Of a DNA stretch of 21,676 nucleotides, positions 1-8,236 are shown in pieces. The notes under the pieces were generated by a model. That model was not told the origin of the DNA and made no database searches. It saw only the letters and a list, made by a program, of their open reading frames with translations. The first letter of the stretch is position 1. Each line of letters opens with the position of its first letter. The translations under genes and the position numbers were made by a program. The DNA comes from Alistipes sp. (GTDB lineage: Bacteria > Bacteroidota > Bacteroidia > Bacteroidales > Rikenellaceae), in NCBI GenBank assembly GCA_019422485.1, contig JAHZDG010000038.1, forward strand, positions 1-21,676. Direction: 5' to 3'.

Positions 1-57
1 GCGTACAGAACTAATGAATGGATTGCTTAGGCAATCTTAACAGTTAGTTTTCCTTAT
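1..57 (+). other. Possible 3' tail of an upstream gene
   Basis: This stretch precedes a strong plus-strand terminator, so it is probably the end of a transcript entering from outside the window. The frame starting at base 2 stays open to a TAA at 38-40 and the frame starting at base 1 to a TAG at 28-30; either could be the last dozen codons of a gene, and neither is long enough to recognise. A small hairpin (GATTGC-TTAG-GCAATC, 21-36) lies inside it. No function can be assigned. Confidence 0.25.
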
Positions 58-95
58 CCAGGGCGGAACCGAAGTTCCGCCCTGGTCTTTTTATT
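58..95 (+). terminator. Strong intrinsic terminator
   Basis: A perfect 12-bp GC-rich stem (58-69 with 74-85) closes a CGAA tetraloop and is followed by TCTTTTTATT. It would end the transcript of an upstream plus-strand gene outside the window and insulates it from the glycoside hydrolase operon that starts at 222. Confidence 0.9.
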
Positions 96-189
96 ATCAT
101 ACTCAAAATAAATCCAAAACAATATCTTTCCAATCAATAATCATCCCTGCCAGAATTTCCCAGGAAGAAAGTCATAAAAATATTTTTAC

Positions 190-197
190 TAACTTTG
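190..197 (+). promoter_or_regulatory. Bacteroidota-type -7 element for the CAZyme operon
   Basis: TAACTTTG matches the Bacteroidota -7 consensus TAnnTTTG exactly and lies 24 bases before the ATG at 222, which leaves a short leader of roughly 15-20 nt. I see no TTTG/TTG -33 element about 19-21 bases further upstream, so the promoter may be weak or activator-dependent. It lies after the terminator at 58-95, so the three following genes probably form their own transcription unit. Confidence 0.6.
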
Positions 198-221
198 TTT
201 ATCGTACCTAACCCCTAACCT

Positions 222-1877
222 ATGAAAACACCTACCCTCCTCGCTGCGGCTACACTACTGCTGGGAACGATCGTTCCTGCTTTGCAGAGTTGCGCCCCCT
301 CGCCCCAGACTCCGGAACGTCATTTCCGATTAATCCATAACAACGACGGGACCGATGCCTTGTATAATCGCTGGTTTCACAATCGCCCGCTTTGCAAAGC
401 CGATATAGAAGCTTATGTCGACATGGTGGCTGAATCGCAGGTCACTACCTATATGATGTGTTCGGGCAGCGATTTTGTCTACTATCGTTCTCAATACGGA
501 CGTCCTTTCGGCGATGACCGAAACGGAACTCTCGATTGCGGGAAGGATACAGCCACCCTTCGGGTATGGAAAGAATATTACCGCAACATCCAAAACCTGG
601 AAAACGAAGGGACCGACGTCATCGAAGCCTCTTTGCTCCGGGCACAAGAAAAAGGCATGGAAGCCTTCATCACCTATCGCATGAACGACCTTCATTTCGC
701 CGATACCTCCTACAACTGCCCGATCCATTACAGCGATTTCTGGATTGCCCACCCCGAATATTGGCTGGGAGATTCGACACAGGGATGGCATAGTGCAGGA
801 GCCTTGAATTTTGCCATCGACGAGGTCCGCCAGCGCAAACTGGACATGATTACCGAACAGTTGGAAAAATATGAAATGATCGACGGTTTCGACATGGACT
901 TTATGCGGTTCCCGGTCTATTTTAAAACCGGTGAAGGTCCTCAAAACGCCCATCTGATCACCGATCTCGTACGTAAGGTGCGGGCCAAAGTGGATTCGGT
1001 TTCTCAGGTTCGCGGGAAGAAGATTCTGTTGTCGGTTCGGGTGCCCTTCACCATGGAAGGATGTATGATGAAAGGCCTCGATGTCAAACAATGGGTCAAA
1101 GAAGGTCTGGTCGATTTTATCAGCATCGGCGCCCACTGGAAAGGGGAAACCGCCATGCCGGTGGCCCAATTCCGCCAAGATCTGGGCAATGACCAAATTC
1201 CGATCTATGCCACCATCGATGACGGCGGATATACGCCCCGAGAATTTTTCTCGGCAGGGATGTTCCGCGGTATGGCTTCGCACATCCTTGCTCAAGGCGC
1301 CGATGGGGTTCACCTCTTCAACTACTACTTCGGTCAATACAATACCGAACTCAACGGCAAGATCAAACTGGAAGAAGGCGGACAGGTTTGCCGTGTTATT
1401 GACCCGGCCCTGCTCCAGGAGATCGGCAAGATGGAAACCCTTAAAGGCCGCAACAAGATTTTCTGTGAATCGGACGGCGTGACCGACACGTACGGCATCC
1501 TGCAGGTCGGCACCCTGCCGCTAGCCGTCAGCAATAGCCGTCGCTCCTCGGCCAACCTTTATATCGGAGACGATGTGCAGGAAACCGTGCCGGAAGAGAC
1601 AATCCTGTTTATCCGCACCGATCGCCCGGCCCAATTCCAGCTGGAAGTCAACGGGGTGAAGGTCACCGAACAACGCCCCGACTATCCGAAATTGTACGAC
1701 CGCTGCCGAGGACTGATCGACAAGGATCAGGTTTATGCCTTCGTATTGCCGACCGGCACCCTGCGCCAAGGCGACAATCAGATCAGCTTCTTGTCACAAG
1801 AACCGCTGATGTTTGTGGTACGCAGATTGGAAGCCGCCCTCAAATACGGCGATGTAGAAACTCACGGATATTTCTAA
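222..1877 (+). CDS. TIM-barrel glycoside hydrolase-like lipoprotein (GHL10/COG1649-like)
   Basis: This is a 551-residue exported protein. Residues 1-24 form a lipoprotein signal ending in a lipobox (ALQSC, Cys24), so it should be anchored in the envelope; no acidic run follows the Cys, so surface export is not indicated. The body reads as a TIM barrel of the family-10-like hydrolase type (GHL10/COG1649). KGMEAFITYRMND looks like an early strand, and IDGFDMDFMRFP (Asp221, Asp224, Asp226, Arg229) resembles the DG-I-x-x-D strand of that family. GKKILLSVRVP, VDFISIGAHW and ADGVHLFNYYF fit later strands. The last 130 residues look like a beta-rich accessory domain. It is first in an operon with GH141-like and GH3 enzymes, so a glycan substrate is likely but cannot be named. 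Family assignment is by motif resemblance, and the enzymatic activity is inferred. Confidence 0.7.
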   Translation: MKTPTLLAAATLLLGTIVPALQSCAPSPQTPERHFRLIHNNDGTDALYNRWFHNRPLCKADIEAYVDMVAESQVTTYMMCSGSDFVYYRSQYGRPFGDDRNGTLDCGKDTATLRVWKEYYRNIQNLENEGTDVIEASLLRAQEKGMEAFITYRMNDLHFADTSYNCPIHYSDFWIAHPEYWLGDSTQGWHSAGALNFAIDEVRQRKLDMITEQLEKYEMIDGFDMDFMRFPVYFKTGEGPQNAHLITDLVRKVRAKVDSVSQVRGKKILLSVRVPFTMEGCMMKGLDVKQWVKEGLVDFISIGAHWKGETAMPVAQFRQDLGNDQIPIYATIDDGGYTPREFFSAGMFRGMASHILAQGADGVHLFNYYFGQYNTELNGKIKLEEGGQVCRVIDPALLQEIGKMETLKGRNKIFCESDGVTDTYGILQVGTLPLAVSNSRRSSANLYIGDDVQETVPEETILFIRTDRPAQFQLEVNGVKVTEQRPDYPKLYDRCRGLIDKDQVYAFVLPTGTLRQGDNQISFLSQEPLMFVVRRLEAALKYGDVETHGYF

Positions 1878-1901
1878 CCCTCTTACACTCCATAAAATCA
1901 T

Positions 1902-1930
1902 ACGGGCGGTCGCTCTGAGCAACCGCCCGT
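1902..1930 (+). terminator. Intergenic GC-rich hairpin, weak terminator or attenuator
   Basis: ACGGGCGGT (1902-1910) pairs with ACCGCCCGT (1922-1930) in a 9-bp stem, followed only by TTTA. It lies between the first and second CAZyme genes. With such a short T tract it more likely reduces read-through or protects an mRNA end than stops transcription fully. No -7 element is visible between it and the next start at 1947. Confidence 0.5.
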
Positions 1931-1946
1931 TTATGCCCCAACCGCT

Positions 1947-4052
1947 ATGAAACGAATTATATTGCCGATTCTTTGTACCCTGCTGTTAGGGACCAGTTTC
2001 GGAGCCACTACCCCAACCCAACGGCTGTATGTCTCGCCCGACGGTTCGGACGCACAAAACGGTCAGAGCCCCCAAACGGCCCTGCAATCCCTCGAAGGAG
2101 CACGCAACGCCATTCGCACCCTCCGATCCCAGCACGCCCTGAACGGCCCGCTGGAAGTAATTTTTGCCCCCGGCACCTACCCGATCCGACAGGGTGTCGT
2201 TTTCACGGCAGAGGATTCCGGAAGTCCCGAAGCGCCCATTACCTACCGGAGCGAAAAGGAAGGAAGTGCAACCCTCAGCGGCGGCGTCCAGATCACCGGC
2301 TGGAAAAAACACCGCAACGGCATCTGGGTCACTACCCTTCCGGCCGTCAAGGAAGGGAAATGGTGGTTCCGCCAACTGTACGTAAACGGACAGTGGCGCG
2401 GTCGGGCACGCACCCCGAACCAGGGTGTGCTGGAAGTGCAGGCCACGACCGATACCTCCACCAGCCTGCGCAGTTTCCAGGTTCCCAGCGATTCATTCAT
2501 TTTCGCTCCCGGTGACCTCGATCCCGCCTGGAAACATCCTGAAAACGGAGAAGCGATCATCTACCACTACTGGACCGACACCCACCTGCCGATCCGGGCC
2601 ATCGACACCAAACGCAACCTCATCTCCTTCGGCTATCCTTCCGGCAAAACATTCCGGGACGGTTTCGAAGGCGATTTGGCCCGTTATATTATCGAAAACG
2701 TCTACGAAACCCTCGATCAACCCGGCGAATGGGTACTTGACCGCGCGTCCGGCCAACTGTTCTACATGCCGATGCCCGGTGAAGACATGACGCAAATCGA
2801 GGTGATCGCTCCGGCTACCGAAACATTGATTTCGATCGAAGGCAATCCCCTCGAAGGGAAATGGGTGGAGCATCTTTCATTCGAAGGATTCAACATCGCC
2901 TATACCAATTTCGATCTGCCTTGGGGCAACTGTAATAACTCACAAGGAAGCGCCAGCGTAGCCGCCTGCGTGAATCTCCGGGGAGCCCGCCACTGTTCCT
3001 TCGAAGCCTGCACGCTGCGCAACCTCGGCACCTTCGGCTTCGAGCTGTTCGATGGCTGTACATTCAACCGCTTCTGCTACAACACCCTCGAACAACTGGC
3101 GGCCGGTGGCATCCGGATTCAGGGTTCGGCCGCCGGCGGCCACCCGGCCCTGCGTACCGGCGACAACCTCATCAGTGACAACACCATCGCCTATTACGGT
3201 CTGACCTATCCGTCAGCGGTCGGCATCCTGGTTATGCACAGCGACCGCAACACCATCACGCACAACCTGATCCACCACGGTGATTACACCGGCATTTCGG
3301 TCGGATGGTCTTGGGGTTACCTGCGCAGCGCCGCCCGCGGCAACCTGATCGAGAAAAACCACATCCACGATATCGGTTACAACAACCTGCTGTCGGATAT
3401 GGGGGGTATCTACACCCTGGGGCTCTCACCCGGAACCACCGTTCGCGGCAACCTGATTCATGACGTGAACGCCAACCGCTATGGAGGTTGGGGTATCTAT
3501 GCCGACGAAGGATCCACCTCCATTCTGATCGAAAACAACGTCGTGTATCACACCAAATTCGGAACGTTCAACATCCATTACGCCAAAGACCTGGTGGTTC
3601 GCAACAATATTTTCGCACTGGGACGTCTCCAACAGTACTCCCGCTCGAAACGCGAGCCCCATACGACGGTCTATTTCGAGGGAAATATCCTCTACTGGAC
3701 CCAGGGCCGCCTGCTGGTCGACGAATACGAATGGAAAGACGTGCCTTACTCGCTCCACGTAACGCCCTACCAGCCTCCTCGGGACACGACCGTTACGTAC
3801 GTCAGCGACTGGAACCTGTTCTACAATCCGAACCAACCGAAAACGGCAGCCGATTTCAGTGGCCGCACCTGGGACGAATGGCAGGCCGAAGGGAAAGATC
3901 TGCATTCGATCTACGCCGATCCGATGTTCGTCGACCCGGCACATTTCGATTTTCGTCTGCGCCCCGATTCACCCGCTTGGAAACTCGGATTTCAACCTAT
4001 TGACATTCAAGACGTAGGGCCTCGTCCCAGACCTCAAACCTCTACTTTATGA
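1947..4052 (+). CDS. GH141-like right-handed parallel beta-helix glycoside hydrolase
   Basis: This 701-residue secreted protein has a Sec signal at residues 1-20 (LLLGTSFGA) without a lipobox Cys. The mature start LYVSPDGSDAQNG, then SLEGARNAIRTLR, PGTYPI, EDSGSPEAPITYRS and LSGGVQITGWKK form the opening typical of GH141 and related beta-helix enzymes. From about residue 300 on there are repeated N-x-I/H-N-x-I/V coils (NLISDNTIAYYG, NTITHNLIHHGDYTG, NLIEKNHIHDIGYNN, ILIENNVVYH), the rungs of a right-handed parallel beta-helix. Characterised GH141 members include an alpha-L-fucosidase acting on rhamnogalacturonan II and a xylanase, so either is possible here. Its stop overlaps the start of the GH3 gene (ATGA), which suggests translational coupling. 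Family membership is moderately sure; the substrate is unknown. Confidence 0.72.
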   Translation: MKRIILPILCTLLLGTSFGATTPTQRLYVSPDGSDAQNGQSPQTALQSLEGARNAIRTLRSQHALNGPLEVIFAPGTYPIRQGVVFTAEDSGSPEAPITYRSEKEGSATLSGGVQITGWKKHRNGIWVTTLPAVKEGKWWFRQLYVNGQWRGRARTPNQGVLEVQATTDTSTSLRSFQVPSDSFIFAPGDLDPAWKHPENGEAIIYHYWTDTHLPIRAIDTKRNLISFGYPSGKTFRDGFEGDLARYIIENVYETLDQPGEWVLDRASGQLFYMPMPGEDMTQIEVIAPATETLISIEGNPLEGKWVEHLSFEGFNIAYTNFDLPWGNCNNSQGSASVAACVNLRGARHCSFEACTLRNLGTFGFELFDGCTFNRFCYNTLEQLAAGGIRIQGSAAGGHPALRTGDNLISDNTIAYYGLTYPSAVGILVMHSDRNTITHNLIHHGDYTGISVGWSWGYLRSAARGNLIEKNHIHDIGYNNLLSDMGGIYTLGLSPGTTVRGNLIHDVNANRYGGWGIYADEGSTSILIENNVVYHTKFGTFNIHYAKDLVVRNNIFALGRLQQYSRSKREPHTTVYFEGNILYWTQGRLLVDEYEWKDVPYSLHVTPYQPPRDTTVTYVSDWNLFYNPNQPKTAADFSGRTWDEWQAEGKDLHSIYADPMFVDPAHFDFRLRPDSPAWKLGFQPIDIQDVGPRPRPQTSTL

Positions 4053-6667
4053 TGCATTTTTGGAAACGATACGGATGGCTGCCCATCCTGCTGTTCAGCA
4101 GCGTCTGCGCACAGGCAAACGAACCCACTGAAACCCCTGTAACGACAGGCCCCGAAAATCGGGCTGAAATTACGGCTCCGGTTCCCGATTTCCGCAACCC
4201 GAACCTTCCGGTGGAAGAGCGGGTCACCGACCTGATGAACCGGCTGCAACCCGATGAAAAGATCGGACTATTGTGCGCCATACAACCGGCCATCGAACGT
4301 TTAGGAATCCCGGCCTACGACTGGTGGAGCGAATGCCTGCACGGAGTTGCCCGGGCCGGTCAAGCCACGGTTTTCCCCAAACCGATCGCTACCGGCAGTG
4401 CCTGGGATCCCGACCTGACCCGACGCATCGCCACCGCCATCTCGGACGAAGCCCGGGCCAAATACCACGCCGCCCTGCGCACCAAAGGCTATACCGCCCG
4501 TTATGAAGGGCTGACCTTCTTCTCTCCGACACTCAATCTGGCCCGGGATCCCCGCTGGGGACGGACGGACGAATGTTACAGCGAAGACCCCTTATTGACC
4601 GGTCTGCTGGGCGAGGCATTCATCGAAGGTCTGCAGGGTGATGATCCCCGCTACCTGAAACTGGTTGCCACGTCCAAACATTTCGTGGCCAACAACGAGG
4701 AAAACCGACGACTGGACGGTTCTGCCGAAGTGGATATGCGTTCCCTGCGCGAGTACTACTTCCCGGCTTTCCGCCGCAGCATCGAACAGGGGAAAGCTAC
4801 CTCCGTCATGGGGGCCTACAATGCCCTGAACGGCGTTCCATGCTGTGCCAATCCCTTCCTGCTCAATCAGGTATTACGCCAGGAGTGGGGTTTCAACGGA
4901 GTCGTGATCTCCGACGGATCGGCCATGGCCAAAATCTACACCCACCACCATTACGCCCCTTCCCCCGAAAAGGCATCCGCGCTGGCGCTTCGGGCCGGTT
5001 GCGACATGTCCCTGCGGGACGAATACGGGTCTACCCTCCCCGCTGCCTTGCAACAGGGACTGATCTCTCAGGCCGATATTGACACCGCTGTGCGACGGGT
5101 CTTGACCCTGCGCATGCGTTTGGGAATGTTCGATCCCCAGGAACAGGTTCCGTACGCTTCGATTCCCGATAGTGTAGTCGAATGCCAGGCCCATCGGGAT
5201 TTGGCGTTGGAAGCAGCCCGCAAATCCATCATTTTGCTCGAGAACCGGGGTATTCTTCCCCTGCAACCGGAACGTCTGCAGAAAATCGCCCTGATCGGCG
5301 AAGCATTCCAGAAGGTGCATTACGGAGACTACAGCGCGGAACCGAAACATAACCTCACCCTACTGGAAGCGATCCGTACAGCCCTCGCCAACCGGGTCGA
5401 TGTCCAGTGGACGACAGACGCCACTCAACCGGAACCGATCGCTCCGGAGTGTTTCATGCGCCCCGAGGAGTATGCCTATGACGGACTGGTCGGGCTGACC
5501 GGCGAATATTTCGACAACGAAACGCTGCAGGGCCAGCCTTTCACCGTTCGCCACGACCACCAGATCGACTTCACCCTGAGCGACCGCAACAACCGCGATA
5601 TGCAACAACCTCAGCAACTGTCGATTCGTTGGCGCAGTCGTCTGGTCGCTCCGACTACGGGCGACTACCTGATTCTCCTGGAGCAACACGAAGCCGATTC
5701 CCGACTGTGGATTGGGGATCAAGAGATCTCCGAGGCAAAAGAAAGCGCTGACGGGAAGGTTCTGCGTTGCAAAATCCATCTCGAAAAAGGAGAGCCTTAT
5801 GATCTGCGGGTCGAAAGTCGCCATGTCGGCCGTAATGCCCGTATCCGACTGCTGTGGCAACAGGCATTGCCCGAAGGGACACCCGATGCCCGTCAACTGG
5901 CTGCGGAAGCCGATGCTGCCATCGTATTCGTGCGGGATGCCGGAGGGGCCGAAGGCAAAGACCGTTCGAGCCTGCGTCTCGATCCCCGTCAATTGGAACT
6001 GATCCAGGAGGTCGTTCAGGCCAATCCGCGTACCGTAGTGATTTTAGGAACCAGTGCACCGTTGATTCTCACCCCATTGAAAGAACTCTGCCCGGCCTTG
6101 CTGTGCAGTTGGATCGCCGGACAGGGAGAATCCCAGGCCTTGTGCGATCTGCTTTTTGGAACCGTCAATCCCTCGGGCAAAACCCCGGTCACCTTCTTTG
6201 CCGACGAAAGCAAGCTGCCCGCTCTGGACGATTACGACGTCACTCATGGACGCACCTATCAATATTTCACCGGAAAGGTCTGCTATCCATTCGGTTATGG
6301 GCTTAGTTACACGAGCTATCGGTATGGCCGGCCGACCCTGGACAAAAACCTCTGCACGCCGGCAGATACGCTCCGAGTGAGCATCGAAGTAACCAATACC
6401 GGGCAACAGGACGGTGAAGAGATCGTTCAGTGCTACGCGGCCTGTCCGACCTGGGCTGCCCAAGGTTTGCAGCAAAAGTTGATTGCCTTCGACCGGATTG
6501 CACTCCGCGCCGGAGAAAGTCGTCAGGTTACATTCGATATTCCCGTTTCGGAACTGGCTCGCTGGGATACGACACGCAGCGCCTGGAGCGTATCCCCCGA
6601 TCGCTATGAAATTCGCGTAGGGACCCATTCCGCCGATTGGAAGGCCGTCACCTGCGACATCCGATAA
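4049..6667 (+). CDS. GH3 beta-glycosidase with PA14 insertion (beta-xylosidase/beta-glucosidase type)
   Basis: This 872-residue exported enzyme would release terminal beta-linked sugars from oligosaccharides in the periplasm. A Sec signal spans about residues 1-23 (LFSSVCAQA). The GH3 barrel carries WWSECLHGVAR, DPRWGRTDECYSEDP, a KHF segment and GVVISDGSAM, where Asp289 is the expected nucleophile. A PA14 domain (about 477-602, starting GLTGEYFD) is inserted in the second catalytic domain. AEGKDR after it supplies Glu635, in the position of the acid/base in PA14-bearing relatives. A fibronectin III-like domain ends the protein (about 770-850). ATG-ATG gives two start choices; the first overlaps the previous stop. 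Motifs resemble beta-xylosidase annotations, but GH3 specificity cannot be read reliably from sequence. It is the last gene of the operon, before a strong hairpin. Confidence 0.92.
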   Translation: MMHFWKRYGWLPILLFSSVCAQANEPTETPVTTGPENRAEITAPVPDFRNPNLPVEERVTDLMNRLQPDEKIGLLCAIQPAIERLGIPAYDWWSECLHGVARAGQATVFPKPIATGSAWDPDLTRRIATAISDEARAKYHAALRTKGYTARYEGLTFFSPTLNLARDPRWGRTDECYSEDPLLTGLLGEAFIEGLQGDDPRYLKLVATSKHFVANNEENRRLDGSAEVDMRSLREYYFPAFRRSIEQGKATSVMGAYNALNGVPCCANPFLLNQVLRQEWGFNGVVISDGSAMAKIYTHHHYAPSPEKASALALRAGCDMSLRDEYGSTLPAALQQGLISQADIDTAVRRVLTLRMRLGMFDPQEQVPYASIPDSVVECQAHRDLALEAARKSIILLENRGILPLQPERLQKIALIGEAFQKVHYGDYSAEPKHNLTLLEAIRTALANRVDVQWTTDATQPEPIAPECFMRPEEYAYDGLVGLTGEYFDNETLQGQPFTVRHDHQIDFTLSDRNNRDMQQPQQLSIRWRSRLVAPTTGDYLILLEQHEADSRLWIGDQEISEAKESADGKVLRCKIHLEKGEPYDLRVESRHVGRNARIRLLWQQALPEGTPDARQLAAEADAAIVFVRDAGGAEGKDRSSLRLDPRQLELIQEVVQANPRTVVILGTSAPLILTPLKELCPALLCSWIAGQGESQALCDLLFGTVNPSGKTPVTFFADESKLPALDDYDVTHGRTYQYFTGKVCYPFGYGLSYTSYRYGRPTLDKNLCTPADTLRVSIEVTNTGQQDGEEIVQCYAACPTWAAQGLQQKLIAFDRIALRAGESRQVTFDIPVSELARWDTTRSAWSVSPDRYEIRVGTHSADWKAVTCDIR

Positions 6668-6796
6668 GCCGGCTTCGGTGATCTGAGGGACTTGAGCCTG
6701 ATCGTCTCAAGAATATCGATCGACCGTATGGAAACCCGCGGGCCGCAGAACGACACAGATTACCTTTCATTCCGCACAAAAACCCGGCTGACCCTA

Positions 6797-6838
6797 AAAT
6801 GACAGGGGAGACTTCTCAAAAAGTCTCCCCTGTCATTT
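6797..6838. terminator. Bidirectional terminator between convergent operons
   Basis: A perfect 17-bp inverted repeat (6797-6813 with 6822-6838) encloses an 8-nt loop. The stem ends in AAA/TTT on both sides, so transcripts from either strand finish in a U tract. It lies 130 bases after the GH3 stop and 18 bases after the stop of the minus-strand TolC-type gene, and probably serves both. The remaining sequence between 6668 and 6796 shows no gene. Confidence 0.9.
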
Positions 6839-6856
6839 ATTCGTTAAGTTTCCTGT

Positions 6857-8236
6857 CTATTGTTCTCCGGCCTCCAACGAAATCGGCACTCCCTGATAGA
6901 AATCGAGAATTTTGGTTCGGAACAAATATTCGTATTGAGCCTGCAACTGTTCGGAACGGCTGGTCACCAGCTTGGTCTGCGCCTCGCTGTACTCATAAAC
7001 CGCCAGTTTTCCCACATCATAACGCTCCTGAGCATAGGCAAAAGCCTCTCGTGCCGCCTCATAAGCCGCCTGCGTAGACCGGTATTTGGAAACCGAAGCC
7101 ACCGCTCCCTGATACGCCTGTTGGATCTCCTTATAGAGCGCCAGTTTCACGTTATCCAACTCCAGATTGCGGTTCTTAATCTCCAGCCGCGCCTGACGCA
7201 CCTGATTGCGCGTCTGCAGGCGATTGAAAATCGGAATGCTCAGGTTAAACCCTATCGCTTCCCGCTGATTGTCCCTCCATTGGGAGACCACGCTGGGATT
7301 GGCAAACCCCGAGGTCAACAACTGGTTGAACCCGCTGGTATAGGAGAGCCCCAAATTCAGGGTGGGCCAAAAAGCCGACTGGGCCACCTTCAAATTGCGT
7401 TGGCTGCTCTCCAGCCGATACTGCGCCTCCTTGATGTGAGGTTTGATGCCCAAAGCCGTTTCGTAAATGCGTTCCGGGTCCGGAATCAAGCCATCGGCGG
7501 CCAGCTGTTCGCTGTCAACCTCCGGCTCCACGATGTCAAAATCGGTCATCCCCGACAGATTCAGACTCTGTGAAAGGTTCAACAACGCCAAATCCCGATC
7601 GTTGCAGGCATTGGTCAGATTCAGCTGATCTTTGGCCCATTGCGCCTTGATGTCGAACAACTGGGACTCGGGCACCTTGCCGGCCTCCAACAAGGCCTCG
7701 GTACGCGTCACCTGACGGGCCGTCAGATCCAACTGTTCCTGATAGACCTTCACAATTTCCTTTTTGAACAGCGCTTCCAGATAGAGCGACGTCACCTGCA
7801 ATTCCAAATTTTCTTTGGCTTTGTTCAGGTTCTCGGTCGCAGCTTTCAGGTTGAGTTCATCCACCTCGATCTGGCGGCTGATTTTCATCCCCGAAAAAAC
7901 CGGCACCGAAGAACTTAATGCAAACTGCGTCGCACTGGCCGCCTTCGCCACCTCATAAATCCCCGAACCCTGGGACATGGAGCGCCCGAAGTTAAAACTC
8001 TGATTGGCACTGCCGCCCAAACTCGGCAAACGACTGTTTTTCGAGGTATTCAGGGTAATTTCCGCGTTATCGACCCCCAACTCCTGCTGCTGAATTTCGA
8101 TGTTATGCTCCACAGCATAGTCGATGCAGCGTCTCAGAGTCCAGGACTCCTGGGCCCGTCCCCACTCTGCACCCCCGAGGAACAAGACCATTCCCCCCAT
8201 AAATCCTATGCAGTACGTCCGTTTCATGATTTTCAT
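6857..8236 (-). CDS. TolC-family outer-membrane efflux protein
   Basis: The outer-membrane channel of the tripartite exporter encoded upstream on the same strand. The 459-residue product has a Sec signal (about 1-28, ending GRAQ) and begins its mature part with SWTLRRCIDYAVEHNIEI, the usual opening of the family. Two outer-membrane-efflux (OEP) halves follow, with long heptad-rich helices such as ENLNKAKENLELQVTSLYLEAL and a late AAREAFAYAQERYDVGKLAVYEYSEAQTKL, the typical last alpha-barrel segment. Length fits the family. The ATG at 8236 overlaps the TGA of the adaptor gene by ATGA, which supports this start; a second in-frame ATG lies three codons later. It is the last gene of the exporter operon and ends at the bidirectional hairpin. 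Confidence 0.93.
   Translation of the reverse strand: MKIMKRTYCIGFMGGMVLFLGGAEWGRAQESWTLRRCIDYAVEHNIEIQQQELGVDNAEITLNTSKNSRLPSLGGSANQSFNFGRSMSQGSGIYEVAKAASATQFALSSSVPVFSGMKISRQIEVDELNLKAATENLNKAKENLELQVTSLYLEALFKKEIVKVYQEQLDLTARQVTRTEALLEAGKVPESQLFDIKAQWAKDQLNLTNACNDRDLALLNLSQSLNLSGMTDFDIVEPEVDSEQLAADGLIPDPERIYETALGIKPHIKEAQYRLESSQRNLKVAQSAFWPTLNLGLSYTSGFNQLLTSGFANPSVVSQWRDNQREAIGFNLSIPIFNRLQTRNQVRQARLEIKNRNLELDNVKLALYKEIQQAYQGAVASVSKYRSTQAAYEAAREAFAYAQERYDVGKLAVYEYSEAQTKLVTSRSEQLQAQYEYLFRTKILDFYQGVPISLEAGEQ

Noticed and set aside
1..57. A tRNA or RNA gene 3' end at the window start
   Set aside because: The GATTGC/GCAATC hairpin is short and there is no T-arm or CCA end; a CDS tail before a terminator is simpler.
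330..1337. A 335-codon minus-strand frame inside the first lipoprotein gene
   Set aside because: It is antisense to a gene with a signal peptide and conserved barrel motifs, and its own product shows no family resemblance.
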